Origin: DATBLQ01 sp036555325
GTDB taxonomy: Bacteria > Pseudomonadota > Alphaproteobacteria > Rhizobiales > Aestuariivirgaceae
NCBI GenBank assembly: GCA_036555325.1
Contig: DATBLQ010000041.1
Coordinates: 1-16,884, forward strand
Direction of reading: 5' to 3'
Length of the DNA stretch: 16,884 nt
The notes under the pieces: model-generated
What the model was told of the DNA's origin: nothing
The model's database searches: none
What the model saw: only the letters and a program-made list of their open reading frames with translations
Position numbers and translations under genes: made by a program
In this document: in pieces, positions 1 through 8,900 of the stretch
Numbering within the stretch: position 1 is the first letter of the stretch
Layout of the letters: each line of letters starts with the position of its first letter

Positions 1-384
1 GCATAGAGGGTCGGGTTGCATTTCGGTTGCAGGCTGGGAGTCGATTTGAATGGGTCGACAAGCTCCCCGCGGCGCTTTTTCTTACGGCGATTTCACCTGG
101 GCACAAGTTGGGGTCCTAGTAAGGAATTGAAACTCGAGGGGGATGCGAGCAGACCGTCCACCCTCGCACATCTTCCCAGCGCGCGGGCAGTTCCGCTGAT
201 GCGACCCGCGTGAATACCCAGTTGCTCCTTCGCGCCGGTGCCTGAGATGGAACTTATGGATTTTTGGGGAGAGCGACTAAAAAGTCCGGGTCACGTTGAT
301 GTCGGCGAGTGCTGCACAGATCACAACCAGGGCATAACTGTGGTCTACCTTCCCGCGTCTCTAAATCAGCTAGGCAAAACTTTG
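1..384. other. Region without a convincing gene
   Basis: I see no credible coding sequence here. Short open frames exist on both strands (for example 16-213 plus and 254-436 minus), but they have no ribosome-binding site, no family resemblance and arginine/serine/proline-rich translations typical of chance frames in G+C-rich DNA. The stretch holds some inverted repeats: a bulged hairpin near 36-67 and the pair CGCGGG (182-187) / CCCGCG (205-210) with a 17-nt gap. It is probably the spacer behind a gene that lies left of the window. No tRNA or other RNA gene was recognised. Confidence 0.5.
36..82 (+). terminator. Weak hairpin followed by a T-tract
   Basis: GGGAG (36-40) can pair with CTCCC (63-67), and TCGA (41-44) with TCGA (55-58), giving a nine-pair stem with a 4-nt bulge on the 3' side. 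A T-rich tract (TTTTTCTT, 76-83) follows, but only after a G+C-rich gap of about eight bases. This could end a plus-strand gene lying left of the window. The gap makes a classical intrinsic terminator doubtful. Confidence 0.2.
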
Positions 385-408
385 TTGCTGTGAGAATTCG
401 CACATCAA
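385..408 (+). promoter_or_regulatory. CRP/Vfr-like palindrome upstream of the forward operon
   Basis: A 24-bp palindrome with 10 of 12 symmetric pairs has the core TGTGA-GAATTC-GCACA (389-404). The consensus of the cAMP receptor protein family is TGTGA-N6-TCACA, so the left half is perfect and the right half has one mismatch. The outer TTG/CAA triplets (385-387 and 406-408) extend the symmetry. Its centre (396.5) lies about 62 bp before the start point implied by the -35 hexamer at 424-429, near the usual class I CRP position. The site is seen directly; the identity of the regulator is inference. Confidence 0.5.
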
Positions 409-419
409 AATATCGAGAG

Positions 420-452
420 TTATTTGACAATAACACGACGTGAGCGCACGTT
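420..452 (+). promoter_or_regulatory. Candidate promoter of the forward operon
   Basis: A perfect sigma70 -35 hexamer TTGACA sits at 424-429. At 17-bp spacing the -10 position (447-452) reads CACGTT, a poor match, so activator help would be plausible given the CRP-like site just upstream. Two small dyads overlap the promoter: TTATT-TGAC-AATAA (420-433), which spans the -35, and ACGTG-AGCG-CACGT (438-451), which spans the spacer and -10. Either may be an operator. Transcription from here would give a 5' leader of roughly 75 nt before 536. Confidence 0.35.
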
Positions 453-535
453 CATGTTTCATCTGTAGACGGGCCCGGATGACTCTGGATGACATTTTCA
501 TTCTTTGATCACGCTATCGGGGAATCGAGGTACGG

Positions 536-868
536 ATGGCCAGGAAGAAAAGGCGAGGGGCCAAGTCAGACCGCCGGGCGGTCGACGAGCCAATGCTGGT
601 TCACTGCGTACTGCGCATTCCGAACAAAGCGGCCAACCAGCTGCTTCCGCAGCTCGGTATCGCGTTTGATTGCGGCGGAGCGGTTCTCAAACGTAGGCGA
701 AACGTTATTGAAATAGAAGCGGATGTCGATGTCCGCACTGTAGCCGACATTGTCGAAAAGGGTGTGTCGGTCCTAGTGACGGAACGCCTGCGCATCACGC
801 CGATTCCGAGGCGCGAGCTCACCAAGAATGCAAGCGCGTGGTTGAGGCGCGTGAGTAGACTCAGGTGA
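536..868 (+). CDS. Small basic protein, possible stand-alone M14 propeptide-like domain
   Basis: A 110-residue protein with no signal peptide or membrane segment. The ATG is preceded by GAGG (527-530) at 5-nt spacing. After a basic N-terminus (MARKKRRGAK) the sequence suggests the order strand (MLVHCVLRI, 20-28), helix, strand (NVIEIEADV), helix (VRTVADIVEKG), strand (VSVLVTERL). This beta-alpha-beta-beta-alpha-beta pattern is that of ferredoxin-like folds, the fold of the propeptides of M14 carboxypeptidases. The gene ends inside the start of the M14 gene (GTGA overlap, 865-868), so the two are probably translationally coupled. I infer a folding chaperone, inhibitor or partner of the carboxypeptidase. 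No family was recognised by sequence alone, and a nucleic-acid-binding role is an alternative given its strong basic charge. Confidence 0.75.
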   Translation: MARKKRRGAKSDRRAVDEPMLVHCVLRIPNKAANQLLPQLGIAFDCGGAVLKRRRNVIEIEADVDVRTVADIVEKGVSVLVTERLRITPIPRRELTKNASAWLRRVSRLR

Positions 869-2352
869 GCTGGCTCGCGCACAGTAAGTATCCTGCGGTG
901 ATGAGTATCCTCGAAGTGCTCGAAGCCGATGGACAGCGGTTCTGCTGGCGTTTCCCGGTCGCGATCTCCCACGAGGGTCGCACCATCTATGGGCTGCGGA
1001 TTCACCGGGGCCGAGGCGGCCGGAAAAGAGGCGTCCTAATCGTCGGTGGCGCGCACGCGCGTGAGATGGTCCCACCTGAGGCAGTCCTGCTTTTCGCGTG
1101 GCGGCTGTGTCGCGCGTACGCCCTGGGCAGCGCCTTCTCGTTCGGCGGGAAAACGTACCCCCCAGGAATTGTAGCTTTCCTCGTTGAGGGACTAGAGCTC
1201 TTTGTGGTTCCTCTGCTCAACGTCGATGGGCGTGCCTGGGTCGAGACGACGGACCAGATGTGGCGCAAGAACCGCCGGCCAGATACGATCAGCAGCTGCG
1301 TCGGTGTGGACCTGAACCGGAATTACGATTTCCTGTTCGCAAGCGGCATCGGCACCAGCTCCCAACCCTGCAATTACGATGTGTATCGGGGACCAAGCGC
1401 GCATTCGGAGGCTGAAGTGCGCGGAATCCGCGACTTGTTGGACCTCCACCATAACATCCGCGGCGTTCTCGACGTTCACTCCTTCAGGGGCGTGATCCTG
1501 TACCCGTGGGGTGACGATGAAAACCAGTCAAGCAATGCGTCGATGACCTTTACCAATCCAGTATGGGACGGGCAGCGAGGTATTAAGGGCGATGCATACA
1601 AGGAGCATATCGTCACGAAGGATTGGAACTGGTACACCGCAACCGCCCAACGCATGCGGGATCGCGTCAAGGAGGTGGCGGGTCGGACTTATGCCGCACA
1701 GCAGAGTGTCGATCTGTACCAAGTGGGCATATCCGCCGTACTCAACGATTACGCGTATTCCCGAAACCGCGTCGATCTATCTCGGCCAAAAATCCTTAGT
1801 ATGGCGGTAGAAATCGGCTTCGCGGGTGATGGTGAATTCCGTCCAACACCCGGGTCTGTTGCTCAGACTGTCCGCAACGAGGGCGTCGTTCTGATTGTCG
1901 AGTTCTGTCTCGCCATTATATGTGTTGGTGATGTCGTGCTTTCGTCAACTGGCGCAGCGGCCGGGGCGGCTGCAAGTCTGCGCTCGTTCCGTGAGCAGTT
2001 GCTGCAGAAGCCCGCTGGCCGAAGGTACGTCGAATGGTTCGATTTGCTTGGTGGAGAGGCCGCTTTGCGACTCGCTGAACCGAAAGTCGTACGCGAGTTG
2101 CCCACGCTTCTGAAAGCCTTCCATTCCTGGTGGAAAGCGGAGGACGAGCCACTCGGCCAAGAGCTCGCTGAGCGCTGTGTGCGCGTGCTTCGAACCGTGC
2201 GGCGGCGCGGTTCAAGAGAGTTCGCGAAGGCGATCGATGCTGCGTTATCCGACCTTGAGCGGATGCGGAACCGATCTGCCAAAGCGATGATGTCGGTGAT
2301 CCGGGGGGGAGTGCCCACGAAAAGAACGCGTCGGCGAAGGACTCGCAGGTGA
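865..2352 (+). CDS. M14-family zinc carboxypeptidase with arginine-rich C-terminal tail
   Basis: A 495-residue metallocarboxypeptidase of the carboxypeptidase A/B type, which removes C-terminal residues from peptides. By comparison with bovine carboxypeptidase A, the zinc ligands are H64 and E67 (HARE) and H205 (DVHS). Substrate residues are R134 (MWRKNRR) and N151-R152 (GVDLNRNYD), the Tyr248 equivalent is Y285, and the general-base Glu270 equivalent is E316 (AVEIGF). Spacing from R134 to N151 (17) equals that in the bovine enzyme. The residue matching S1' selector position 255 appears to be N294, neither Ile nor Asp, so specificity is unclear. No signal peptide is visible, so it is probably cytoplasmic. 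The catalytic domain ends near 355; residues 365-480 are helical and charged, and the last 11 residues include eight arginines. The GTG at 865 overlaps the upstream stop by 4 nt. An in-frame ATG at 901 would shorten it by 12 residues; neither start has a strong Shine-Dalgarno. Confidence 0.93.
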   Translation: MSWLAHSKYPAVMSILEVLEADGQRFCWRFPVAISHEGRTIYGLRIHRGRGGRKRGVLIVGGAHAREMVPPEAVLLFAWRLCRAYALGSAFSFGGKTYPPGIVAFLVEGLELFVVPLLNVDGRAWVETTDQMWRKNRRPDTISSCVGVDLNRNYDFLFASGIGTSSQPCNYDVYRGPSAHSEAEVRGIRDLLDLHHNIRGVLDVHSFRGVILYPWGDDENQSSNASMTFTNPVWDGQRGIKGDAYKEHIVTKDWNWYTATAQRMRDRVKEVAGRTYAAQQSVDLYQVGISAVLNDYAYSRNRVDLSRPKILSMAVEIGFAGDGEFRPTPGSVAQTVRNEGVVLIVEFCLAIICVGDVVLSSTGAAAGAAASLRSFREQLLQKPAGRRYVEWFDLLGGEAALRLAEPKVVRELPTLLKAFHSWWKAEDEPLGQELAERCVRVLRTVRRRGSREFAKAIDAALSDLERMRNRSAKAMMSVIRGGVPTKRTRRRRTRR

Positions 2353-2479
2353 CGTCGTAAACATCTGTGGTGTCGTTTTGGAGAAATAGGCCATTTAGGC
2401 CGCCCAATTGTGTTCCACCTTGGTGGGATTTCACGTAGCCATCGTTAGAGTCCTGGTTATGAGACTTCTTGGCTGTTGC

Positions 2480-2520
2480 GAGAAAGCGAGGAATCTAGTG
2501 GTTAGATTCACGAGTTTCTC
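2480..2520. repeat. Interrupted hairpin between convergent operons
   Basis: The 202-bp spacer between the two convergent stop codons contains a symmetric element. GAATCTA (2491-2497) and TAGATTC (2503-2509) form a perfect 7-bp stem with loop GTGGT. After a 5x5 internal loop, GAGAAA (2480-2485) pairs with TTTCTC (2515-2520). It could act as a bidirectional terminator or RNA-processing signal for both operons, but neither strand has a following U-run, so a classical intrinsic terminator is not shown. A smaller CCACC/GGTGG dyad lies at 2415-2426. Confidence 0.35.
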
Positions 2521-2554
2521 AAACACGAGGGCTATGCCATGTTGCCAACCCCGC

Positions 2555-5500
2555 TCAAGGCGGTGATCGCGGAGAATTAAACTCTCCCGTGTTGCCGGCA
2601 TTGTCCATTGCCTGAATTCGATAGGCGTAGCTGTTTCCTAACTTAACGCTGCTATCAACGTATTCTGTGGTGCCCGAATTCAGCCAGGGTGCTACGGGAC
2701 GCCAAAACGCACTGCCGGTGTCACGCCGCTGAATGCGGTACGTTGCATCAGGATCACCTGGCGGTGGTGCGAAGCGCAGACGTATCACATTGTCTGAGCC
2801 GGCGGTTTCCCACGCTGCCGGCGGCATTCCCCAAAGAGGTGGATCGGGCGGTGTCGTATCGACCGCGCGCCCACGCGCGGAGGACGATAGCTCCGATATG
2901 TTTCCGGATCGATCAATTGCCACAAGGCGGTAACGATAGTCAGTCACTGATCGGACGGTGGTGTCATCCCAGCGAAAACTTGGATATGCAGTGGTTGTCC
3001 CGAGGCTGACCGGCGCCGCCGCGCCGGTGGGCGTGCGCACGGTGCCGTCGCGATCGATTTCCAGCACCAGTGCCATGCGATCGAGACTGCCATCGTTGTC
3101 AGGTACGGTTGTACGTAGCAAGCGGTAGGCATCGAGATCGGACTCTGGATTCATGATCCATTCGAGCCGTACGCCGCCTTCGATGCCCAAAACTGAACTG
3201 ATTATGGGTGCCCGGGGAGGTAAGAAATCACGCACCCGTACCAGCTGTGGACACCCAATAGGGCCAACGTTCCCTGCAGGGTCAATGGCTCGTCCGGCGT
3301 ATAAATAGTCATCGCCTACGCTCGCATCTACCTTATCGGGTACCTGGAAACGATGGTCGGCACCCACGGGTACCGGCGGTCGCGGCTCGAGGCCCACCAG
3401 CTGATATCGACTCGCATGTGCTATCGCACGACGGCGCAAATCGAATTGTCGGTGCTCTTCCTGACACTCCGGCGACGAATCGGTGCACGTCGGTGCTTCA
3501 GGCGCGAGACAGGCTGGCACGTCAGCGGGCAGCGGGAGCGTTACGATCTCCGAGCCACGCATACGCACCAGATGATACAGATAGCGCTGATCTGCGTTCC
3601 ACGACAATGCAAGTGCCGCATTGGCACCCTTGTCTGTAGCTTCCGGCATGTTGTCGAGAGTGGGTATGGGCGGCGCCGGCGGCGGATCGAAGTCGCGAGC
3701 GAATATCACGATCGGCGGCGACACAGGTCCGGCATTACTGAACGGTGCACGATCGACACCGCCAACACCGGCATAGCCGTAGACTACCGGTTTGTTGTCG
3801 TCGGGTGACATGGGCGGATCGTTGATAATAGTCTCGAAGTATTCGCCATTGGTAACGCCTGCTGCAATCAGGTGCGGCGGCAAAGGCGCCCCTGGTGTTG
3901 CCGGCTCTGTGACCGGCGGAAACGGTCCCCAGTTGCCGGGTACTGGCCACAAGGCTTGATTGGCAGGCTGCGAAAACGTTTCATAGCCATCGAGTTTGAG
4001 ATACACCCGAAACTCGGCGAGGTCCGGTACCGTGGTGCGAAATTCACTTGGCCACACCCAGGAGACATGCGCTGCTGCAGCGTGCGTCGATCCAGGCGGA
4101 AACAAACGATCGCGGAAGGCTGGTGTCACCCCATTGAGCGTGGCGACATCAGCGCGCTGATAGACAACTGCCGTCACATTGACCGGCGGTGGCGGGCCGG
4201 TCAGGTCGATCACATCCGCCACGCGTGTGTTGGACAGTACGCTTGAACGGCCGAACAAATCGATGCCCTCAAGCCCATAGCCGTAGCAGCGGTAGTCAAC
4301 AAACCGATCGACAAAGAAGTAGTCCGGCCACACGAGTGTGCCGCCTTCATCCGTGGGAATCGCGACCACGGCAGAGACCGGTTCAGAGCCGGTTTCTGTC
4401 GGCCGCTGCACGACGGCAAAGCTTGGATCGGGCGGTGCAGCAGCGGGGCAGGGACGGACTCCCAGATCCTTGCGTCTCGGCAGGGTGCGCACAGCCGTGA
4501 TTCCAAGTCCGCTCGGGATTGGCGACGCAGGGTTCAGCACCGGCGGATCCCAGCGTAGTCCTACCGCCAGGTCGAGACGCGCACTTCCGCCCCCAGGTGT
4601 TGTCATGGTCAGCGGCGTCGTGGCGGCGGTGAGGATGGGAGGAGCAAGCGGTGCCGTGTTGGGACGGGAGAGATTGTAGGCGGTCCACGAACGTTCGCCG
4701 TCAGGCCAGTAACCGATCACCCGATAATCGTATTCCGTACTAGGATCGGCGGTCTTGTCGATATAGAGAAGTCCAAGCAATCGCGCGATTTCGGGATCGA
4801 CCGCTGTAATCAGCAAGGCATCGATCGGTTTGAGTTCCCACTGTGCGAGCGGTACGGCGGGGTGAGCGGGCGTACCCGCCGCGCTGTACGCATCAAGATA
4901 TGCCTGCAAATCGCCTTGCGAAGCGTAGGGCGACGTCGGCTGCGGTAAAGTAGGATCGTCCGGCTGCTGCACGAAATAGAGCGTGCCGTACGCCGGACGT
5001 GCCAGCATGTCCTGCAACTCAGTGAACGGTGTGCCCTGAAAATGCGTCCAACGCGAAGGATGCAGTCGATCGACTGCACGGTGCTGCCACATTGGGCCGG
5101 GGGCGGGTGCTCCGTCCGAGAAGACTGTAACGGGGCGAATCCGGGCAGTATTGAGCGCCGCCCAAGTACCGCCCGCAGACTCGCGCCGGAAGAGATCGAA
5201 CCCACCCGCCGGGAATTCGAGGCCATAGCGAAATGCCCAGCGCAAATGGGCCCCCGATTCGTCCGGCTGCTGACCTTCCCACCAGATGCCGATCATAGCC
5301 AGGTCATAGTTCTTGCCTGGCAAATGCTGACAGCAGCGGATCAGCAGGATGAGAGCGACTAGGGCGAGCAGCAGGGCAAGGTAAAGAATTTGGGGGATGC
5401 GCCGGCAATCGGTTGGCTTGGGTTCGCGACAATAACGGAGGCTGATGAGCGCGAGCAATACCGCGATGAGGAATAGCAGCACAATCCAGGCAAACGCGCG

Positions 5501-5998
5501 TGTGCACTGGTCGCCGTAGAGCAGTACACTCAGGGGCTCTGCACAGCAGCGTATCGCCACGATCAGAACAACAATCAGGATGAGTATCAGAAGCAGAGGC
5601 ACCGACCACGCTAAAGCAGTGCGCAGGTTCTTTGATTTCACTCGGCTGGGGACGGATAGCGTCAAGATGCTGCCTTGCGCACGGCAGGCCGCAATCGCCA
5701 GCGCGAGCCACGTCAGTACGGCGACCAGCAGTAGGAGAAGCAACAAAAGGTAGCGGATGCAGATATTGGTTTCGGCGAGCGCACGCCACACGGTAGCACC
5801 GCACAAGCAGAGCCATAATCCGAGTGCAAGGCCCGTGAGGAAGGCGAGGATAACAGCGATTCGACATAACCAGGGGCAGAGACGTGTGGCATAGCGTTCC
5901 ACCCACGGCGTGCGCAAAAGCCAATCGATGCCGAACGCTAGCGCGGCAAGAACTAGCGCGAGCAGGATCAACCAGACGAGTAGTGAGCAGATGAGCAC
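2555..5998 (-). CDS. E: six-span membrane protein with about six FN3-like periplasmic domains
   Basis: A 1147-residue membrane-anchored protein of unknown function. Six hydrophobic segments lie at about 3-23, 44-66, 82-104, 130-149, 168-187 and 203-221. The loops after spans 1, 3 and 5 are rich in Arg/Lys, so by the positive-inside rule they face the cytoplasm and the long C-terminal part faces the periplasm. That part resembles about six tandem fibronectin-III-like modules (roughly 231-445, 450-600, 600-765, 770-920, 925-1045, 1048-1147), judged from Pro-rich starts (DTTPPDPP, DFLPPRAP), Trp/Tyr strands and endings such as YRYRLVAIDRSGNIS and YAYRIQAMDNAGNTG. The first module opens with HLRWAF...GGFDLFRRE (251-273). 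Fourteen cysteines lie in the membrane part, including IRCC after spans 4 and 6. The GTG start shares one base with the TAG stop of D and has GAGG 7 nt upstream. It is the last gene of the operon, probably an inner-membrane scaffold; that role is inference. Confidence 0.9.
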   Translation of the reverse strand: MLICSLLVWLILLALVLAALAFGIDWLLRTPWVERYATRLCPWLCRIAVILAFLTGLALGLWLCLCGATVWRALAETNICIRYLLLLLLLLVAVLTWLALAIAACRAQGSILTLSVPSRVKSKNLRTALAWSVPLLLILILIVVLIVAIRCCAEPLSVLLYGDQCTRAFAWIVLLFLIAVLLALISLRYCREPKPTDCRRIPQILYLALLLALVALILLIRCCQHLPGKNYDLAMIGIWWEGQQPDESGAHLRWAFRYGLEFPAGGFDLFRRESAGGTWAALNTARIRPVTVFSDGAPAPGPMWQHRAVDRLHPSRWTHFQGTPFTELQDMLARPAYGTLYFVQQPDDPTLPQPTSPYASQGDLQAYLDAYSAAGTPAHPAVPLAQWELKPIDALLITAVDPEIARLLGLLYIDKTADPSTEYDYRVIGYWPDGERSWTAYNLSRPNTAPLAPPILTAATTPLTMTTPGGGSARLDLAVGLRWDPPVLNPASPIPSGLGITAVRTLPRRKDLGVRPCPAAAPPDPSFAVVQRPTETGSEPVSAVVAIPTDEGGTLVWPDYFFVDRFVDYRCYGYGLEGIDLFGRSSVLSNTRVADVIDLTGPPPPVNVTAVVYQRADVATLNGVTPAFRDRLFPPGSTHAAAAHVSWVWPSEFRTTVPDLAEFRVYLKLDGYETFSQPANQALWPVPGNWGPFPPVTEPATPGAPLPPHLIAAGVTNGEYFETIINDPPMSPDDNKPVVYGYAGVGGVDRAPFSNAGPVSPPIVIFARDFDPPPAPPIPTLDNMPEATDKGANAALALSWNADQRYLYHLVRMRGSEIVTLPLPADVPACLAPEAPTCTDSSPECQEEHRQFDLRRRAIAHASRYQLVGLEPRPPVPVGADHRFQVPDKVDASVGDDYLYAGRAIDPAGNVGPIGCPQLVRVRDFLPPRAPIISSVLGIEGGVRLEWIMNPESDLDAYRLLRTTVPDNDGSLDRMALVLEIDRDGTVRTPTGAAAPVSLGTTTAYPSFRWDDTTVRSVTDYRYRLVAIDRSGNISELSSSARGRAVDTTPPDPPLWGMPPAAWETAGSDNVIRLRFAPPPGDPDATYRIQRRDTGSAFWRPVAPWLNSGTTEYVDSSVKLGNSYAYRIQAMDNAGNTGEFNSPRSPP

Positions 5999-8900
5999 TA
6001 AGGGGCCTCAGCAACAAACCGGTCACCCGGCAGATTGATGACGATTACGCTTAATTCGTATCCCGCCGTGTCTGCGCGGCGTAGAACCGGATAGCGGTCA
6101 CTCACCACGCGATCGAAGACGAAAAAGATGCTGTAAACGTCATCCGGCCAGGGCTGTGTCGATCCACTGGAGGACCGGAATATGAAGAAGCGTGTGTTGT
6201 CGCGGTTTGGTATGATCGTAGGCCGAACGATTCCCAAGCCAGCGGACCACACGCCAAGCGAGATGCGGGTGAAATCGAGCGATTCCGGTGCTTCAACCAG
6301 AAATCCAGTCGTTTCGCCGGCATGCTTCAACGGGTGGACTTCCAATCGCTCCGGTAGTGGCTGGCGCACGGTGTCAGCCCCAAGCGCGGCATCGATCGCC
6401 TCATAGGCGCCCAGGGCACCATTCCAATTGTCGGTCAGCACCCGACGCTGATCATCCGTCATTCGTTGCGGTTTGTCGTTATAGCCAGGCGCACGGCGAA
6501 GCCATTCTTCGACGCGCGGCCATGGTACATCCTCCGGTCCAGATGGGCTGAGAGCATGACGCAAATAATGGCCGAGTTCTGTTCCATGCGTGTTGTCGAG
6601 CGTCGGCGGGAACGCGGACACAGGCGCAGCGGCGGTGGCGGCGAGAGTGGCAATTTGTGCCGCGCTGAAGGCGGCTACGGGGAGGTCGACGTAGTTTCCA
6701 GGATAAGACTGGATGAGTTCATCGAAGGTTGTGAAGCGCGAGGTAAGTAGCGGGAACTCGTATACGACCGCGCGATTGCCAGTATGGAATCGCACCGGGT
6801 TCGTCTGCAGCCAGGCAGAGTCTGCGAGGCGGGTATCAGTCGCCAACCGCTCATCCTCAAACCACACTCGGACTTTATAGCGCTCGCCCCCACGCAGCGC
6901 GTCAGGAAGGCTGATGCGACCAAAAACACGATCATCTTTCGGCACCATTGCATCGACTGGCACGCCGTGTTCGCGCAGGAACTGCAGCCAATCGTCCTCA
7001 GTGGCGCGGGGTACATGTGTGGCAGCTTCATCCCATTCAGTGTGGATGATTAGATCCGCGTCGGCCGATCTCACCGGCTGATCATTGTCATCAAGAACTT
7101 GGACTTGGAAAAGCTGACCTTCACGTCGATAGAGAAGGTCCATATAGGCTTCGTTAAACCGCAAGCCCACGTCATAACCACGATAGTGCGGCCGACGGTC
7201 GCTTGCTGGGATAGTCACTTCGACATAGGGGTCGAGTGCGAGTGGCGGACCCTCGGTGTGGAAGATCACATAGTTGCGGTAAATGCGATCAGGACCTGAG
7301 GTATCGCGGGCAACATCAGTGTCGACTGTAAGGCGGAAGGCGCTATAGGGGGGGAGGATGAAGTCTAGTCCGCTCAGCAGTCCTGGCGGCACAGGGCATT
7401 TCCAGCCATGCGTGCCAGTAGCAGAAAGAATTTTCTGCTGGCCATATGGGTCGCGGCGATAGTCGAAGCAGTAATAGGGGCTGTATTGGTCGATTGCCCA
7501 TTCCGTCCAACCCTTCGTGCCATTCTCGTAGAACAGATAATGACTGTATTTGTAGATATCGACCGGATTGCGCGACAGTATCCGAAGATAAAGCGCCGCT
7601 GGGTCAACTCCACCAGCAATCGCTGGCCACGCCCCGTACAAATCGGTGAGCGGTATGTCGAAGTTGAGGGTGGCGCCGTTCTTCTCAGCCTGCACCAGCT
7701 CGAACGCATTCAAGTCGTACTGGAAGTGCGTATCACCAATCTCATCTCGTTTGGGAGCGGCACTGTTGTAGGGATTTCCGAAACCGAGGTTGTTAATGTC
7801 GTTCGCCTCTCGTTGAAATGCCGCCACGGCCAGTACGTCAAGCGGCACAAGTGGCTTGCTGCAGCGAATATCCTGCAGGTCACCGATGGGAATACTGGTG
7901 CCGGGACTGCAGAGTTCCGAAAGTCCGACGGCGGGCGGCGGCGAACCGCGAGCGGTATCGCCAGACAGGCTGATGGTATCGGGCCAGATGTTTGGACCGC
8001 CCTTGCGTGGCTCGACCGCCAAGGCACTTACAAATTCGCTGACCGGAAGCTTCGGACGGTCCTCCTCCCAGCGCAGTTTTACCGTGGCCTCGGGATCCGG
8101 TAGCGGCCAAGGCAGTTTGATCTTGACATGGAAAATGCCTTCGAGCTCGAAAGGATGCGGCGTCTGTCCGTCGAGCGTGGCATTGGCCGCCAACCCGATG
8201 CCGATGCCAAAGGCTGAGAGTTCGAACTCGCCGCCAACGCCGACCTGACCCCACACATGGATGGGACGGTAGAACAGCGAAATGTCATAGCCGAACATCG
8301 CGACGAGAACCACGCGCAGCGGGCCGAACTTCCAGCGTCCTTCGTAGCCGGCGGAAGCACCTTGCTTGGTCGAGCTCGGATCGATCATCAAGTACGTATT
8401 TGCCTTGAGGAAACTCAAGACTTCAGCACGGATGCGCCGCTCCTCGGGCTGGTCCTTTCCAAGCCATAGGTGCCAATCGTTTGGATTGGACAGGTTGAAG
8501 AACGCCTCCGCCTCGCCTTGCACTTCGATGAGGTCGACGACGCTGTAGTATGCTCCGATGTTGATGAGGAACGTATTCAGGGAACCGTCGAAGATCGCGA
8601 GAGCAGTAAAGTTCGGCACGCTGGCCGTGTCTACCAGCTGACCGCGTTCTTTGACGATGTTGGCCGCTCCATTGAGCATCACAACGGGCCCCGGCAGCGA
8701 GATCATCACGGCGAGCTTGGCATTCACCACAAAGCCATCGTCGGAAGTGGTGCCGAAGATTCCGCCGGCGCCGAAGGCGAGTGCATCGAGTTGAGTGCGC
8801 CAGGGCGGAGGTGCACCCGCGAGGACGTTGGTGGCCGCGAGGTGCGCATGGAACCATTGTACCGGTGTGGTGAACGCGACGATGTTGGGCATCATCTGAT

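Noticed and set aside
16..213. 65-codon open frame at the left edge
   Set aside because: No ribosome-binding site, atypical composition and no family resemblance.
1885..1947. Transmembrane anchor in the M14 protein (residues 341-361)
   Set aside because: The hydrophobic run falls where the last helix of M14 catalytic domains lies, and there is no signal peptide upstream; treating it as part of the fold is simpler.
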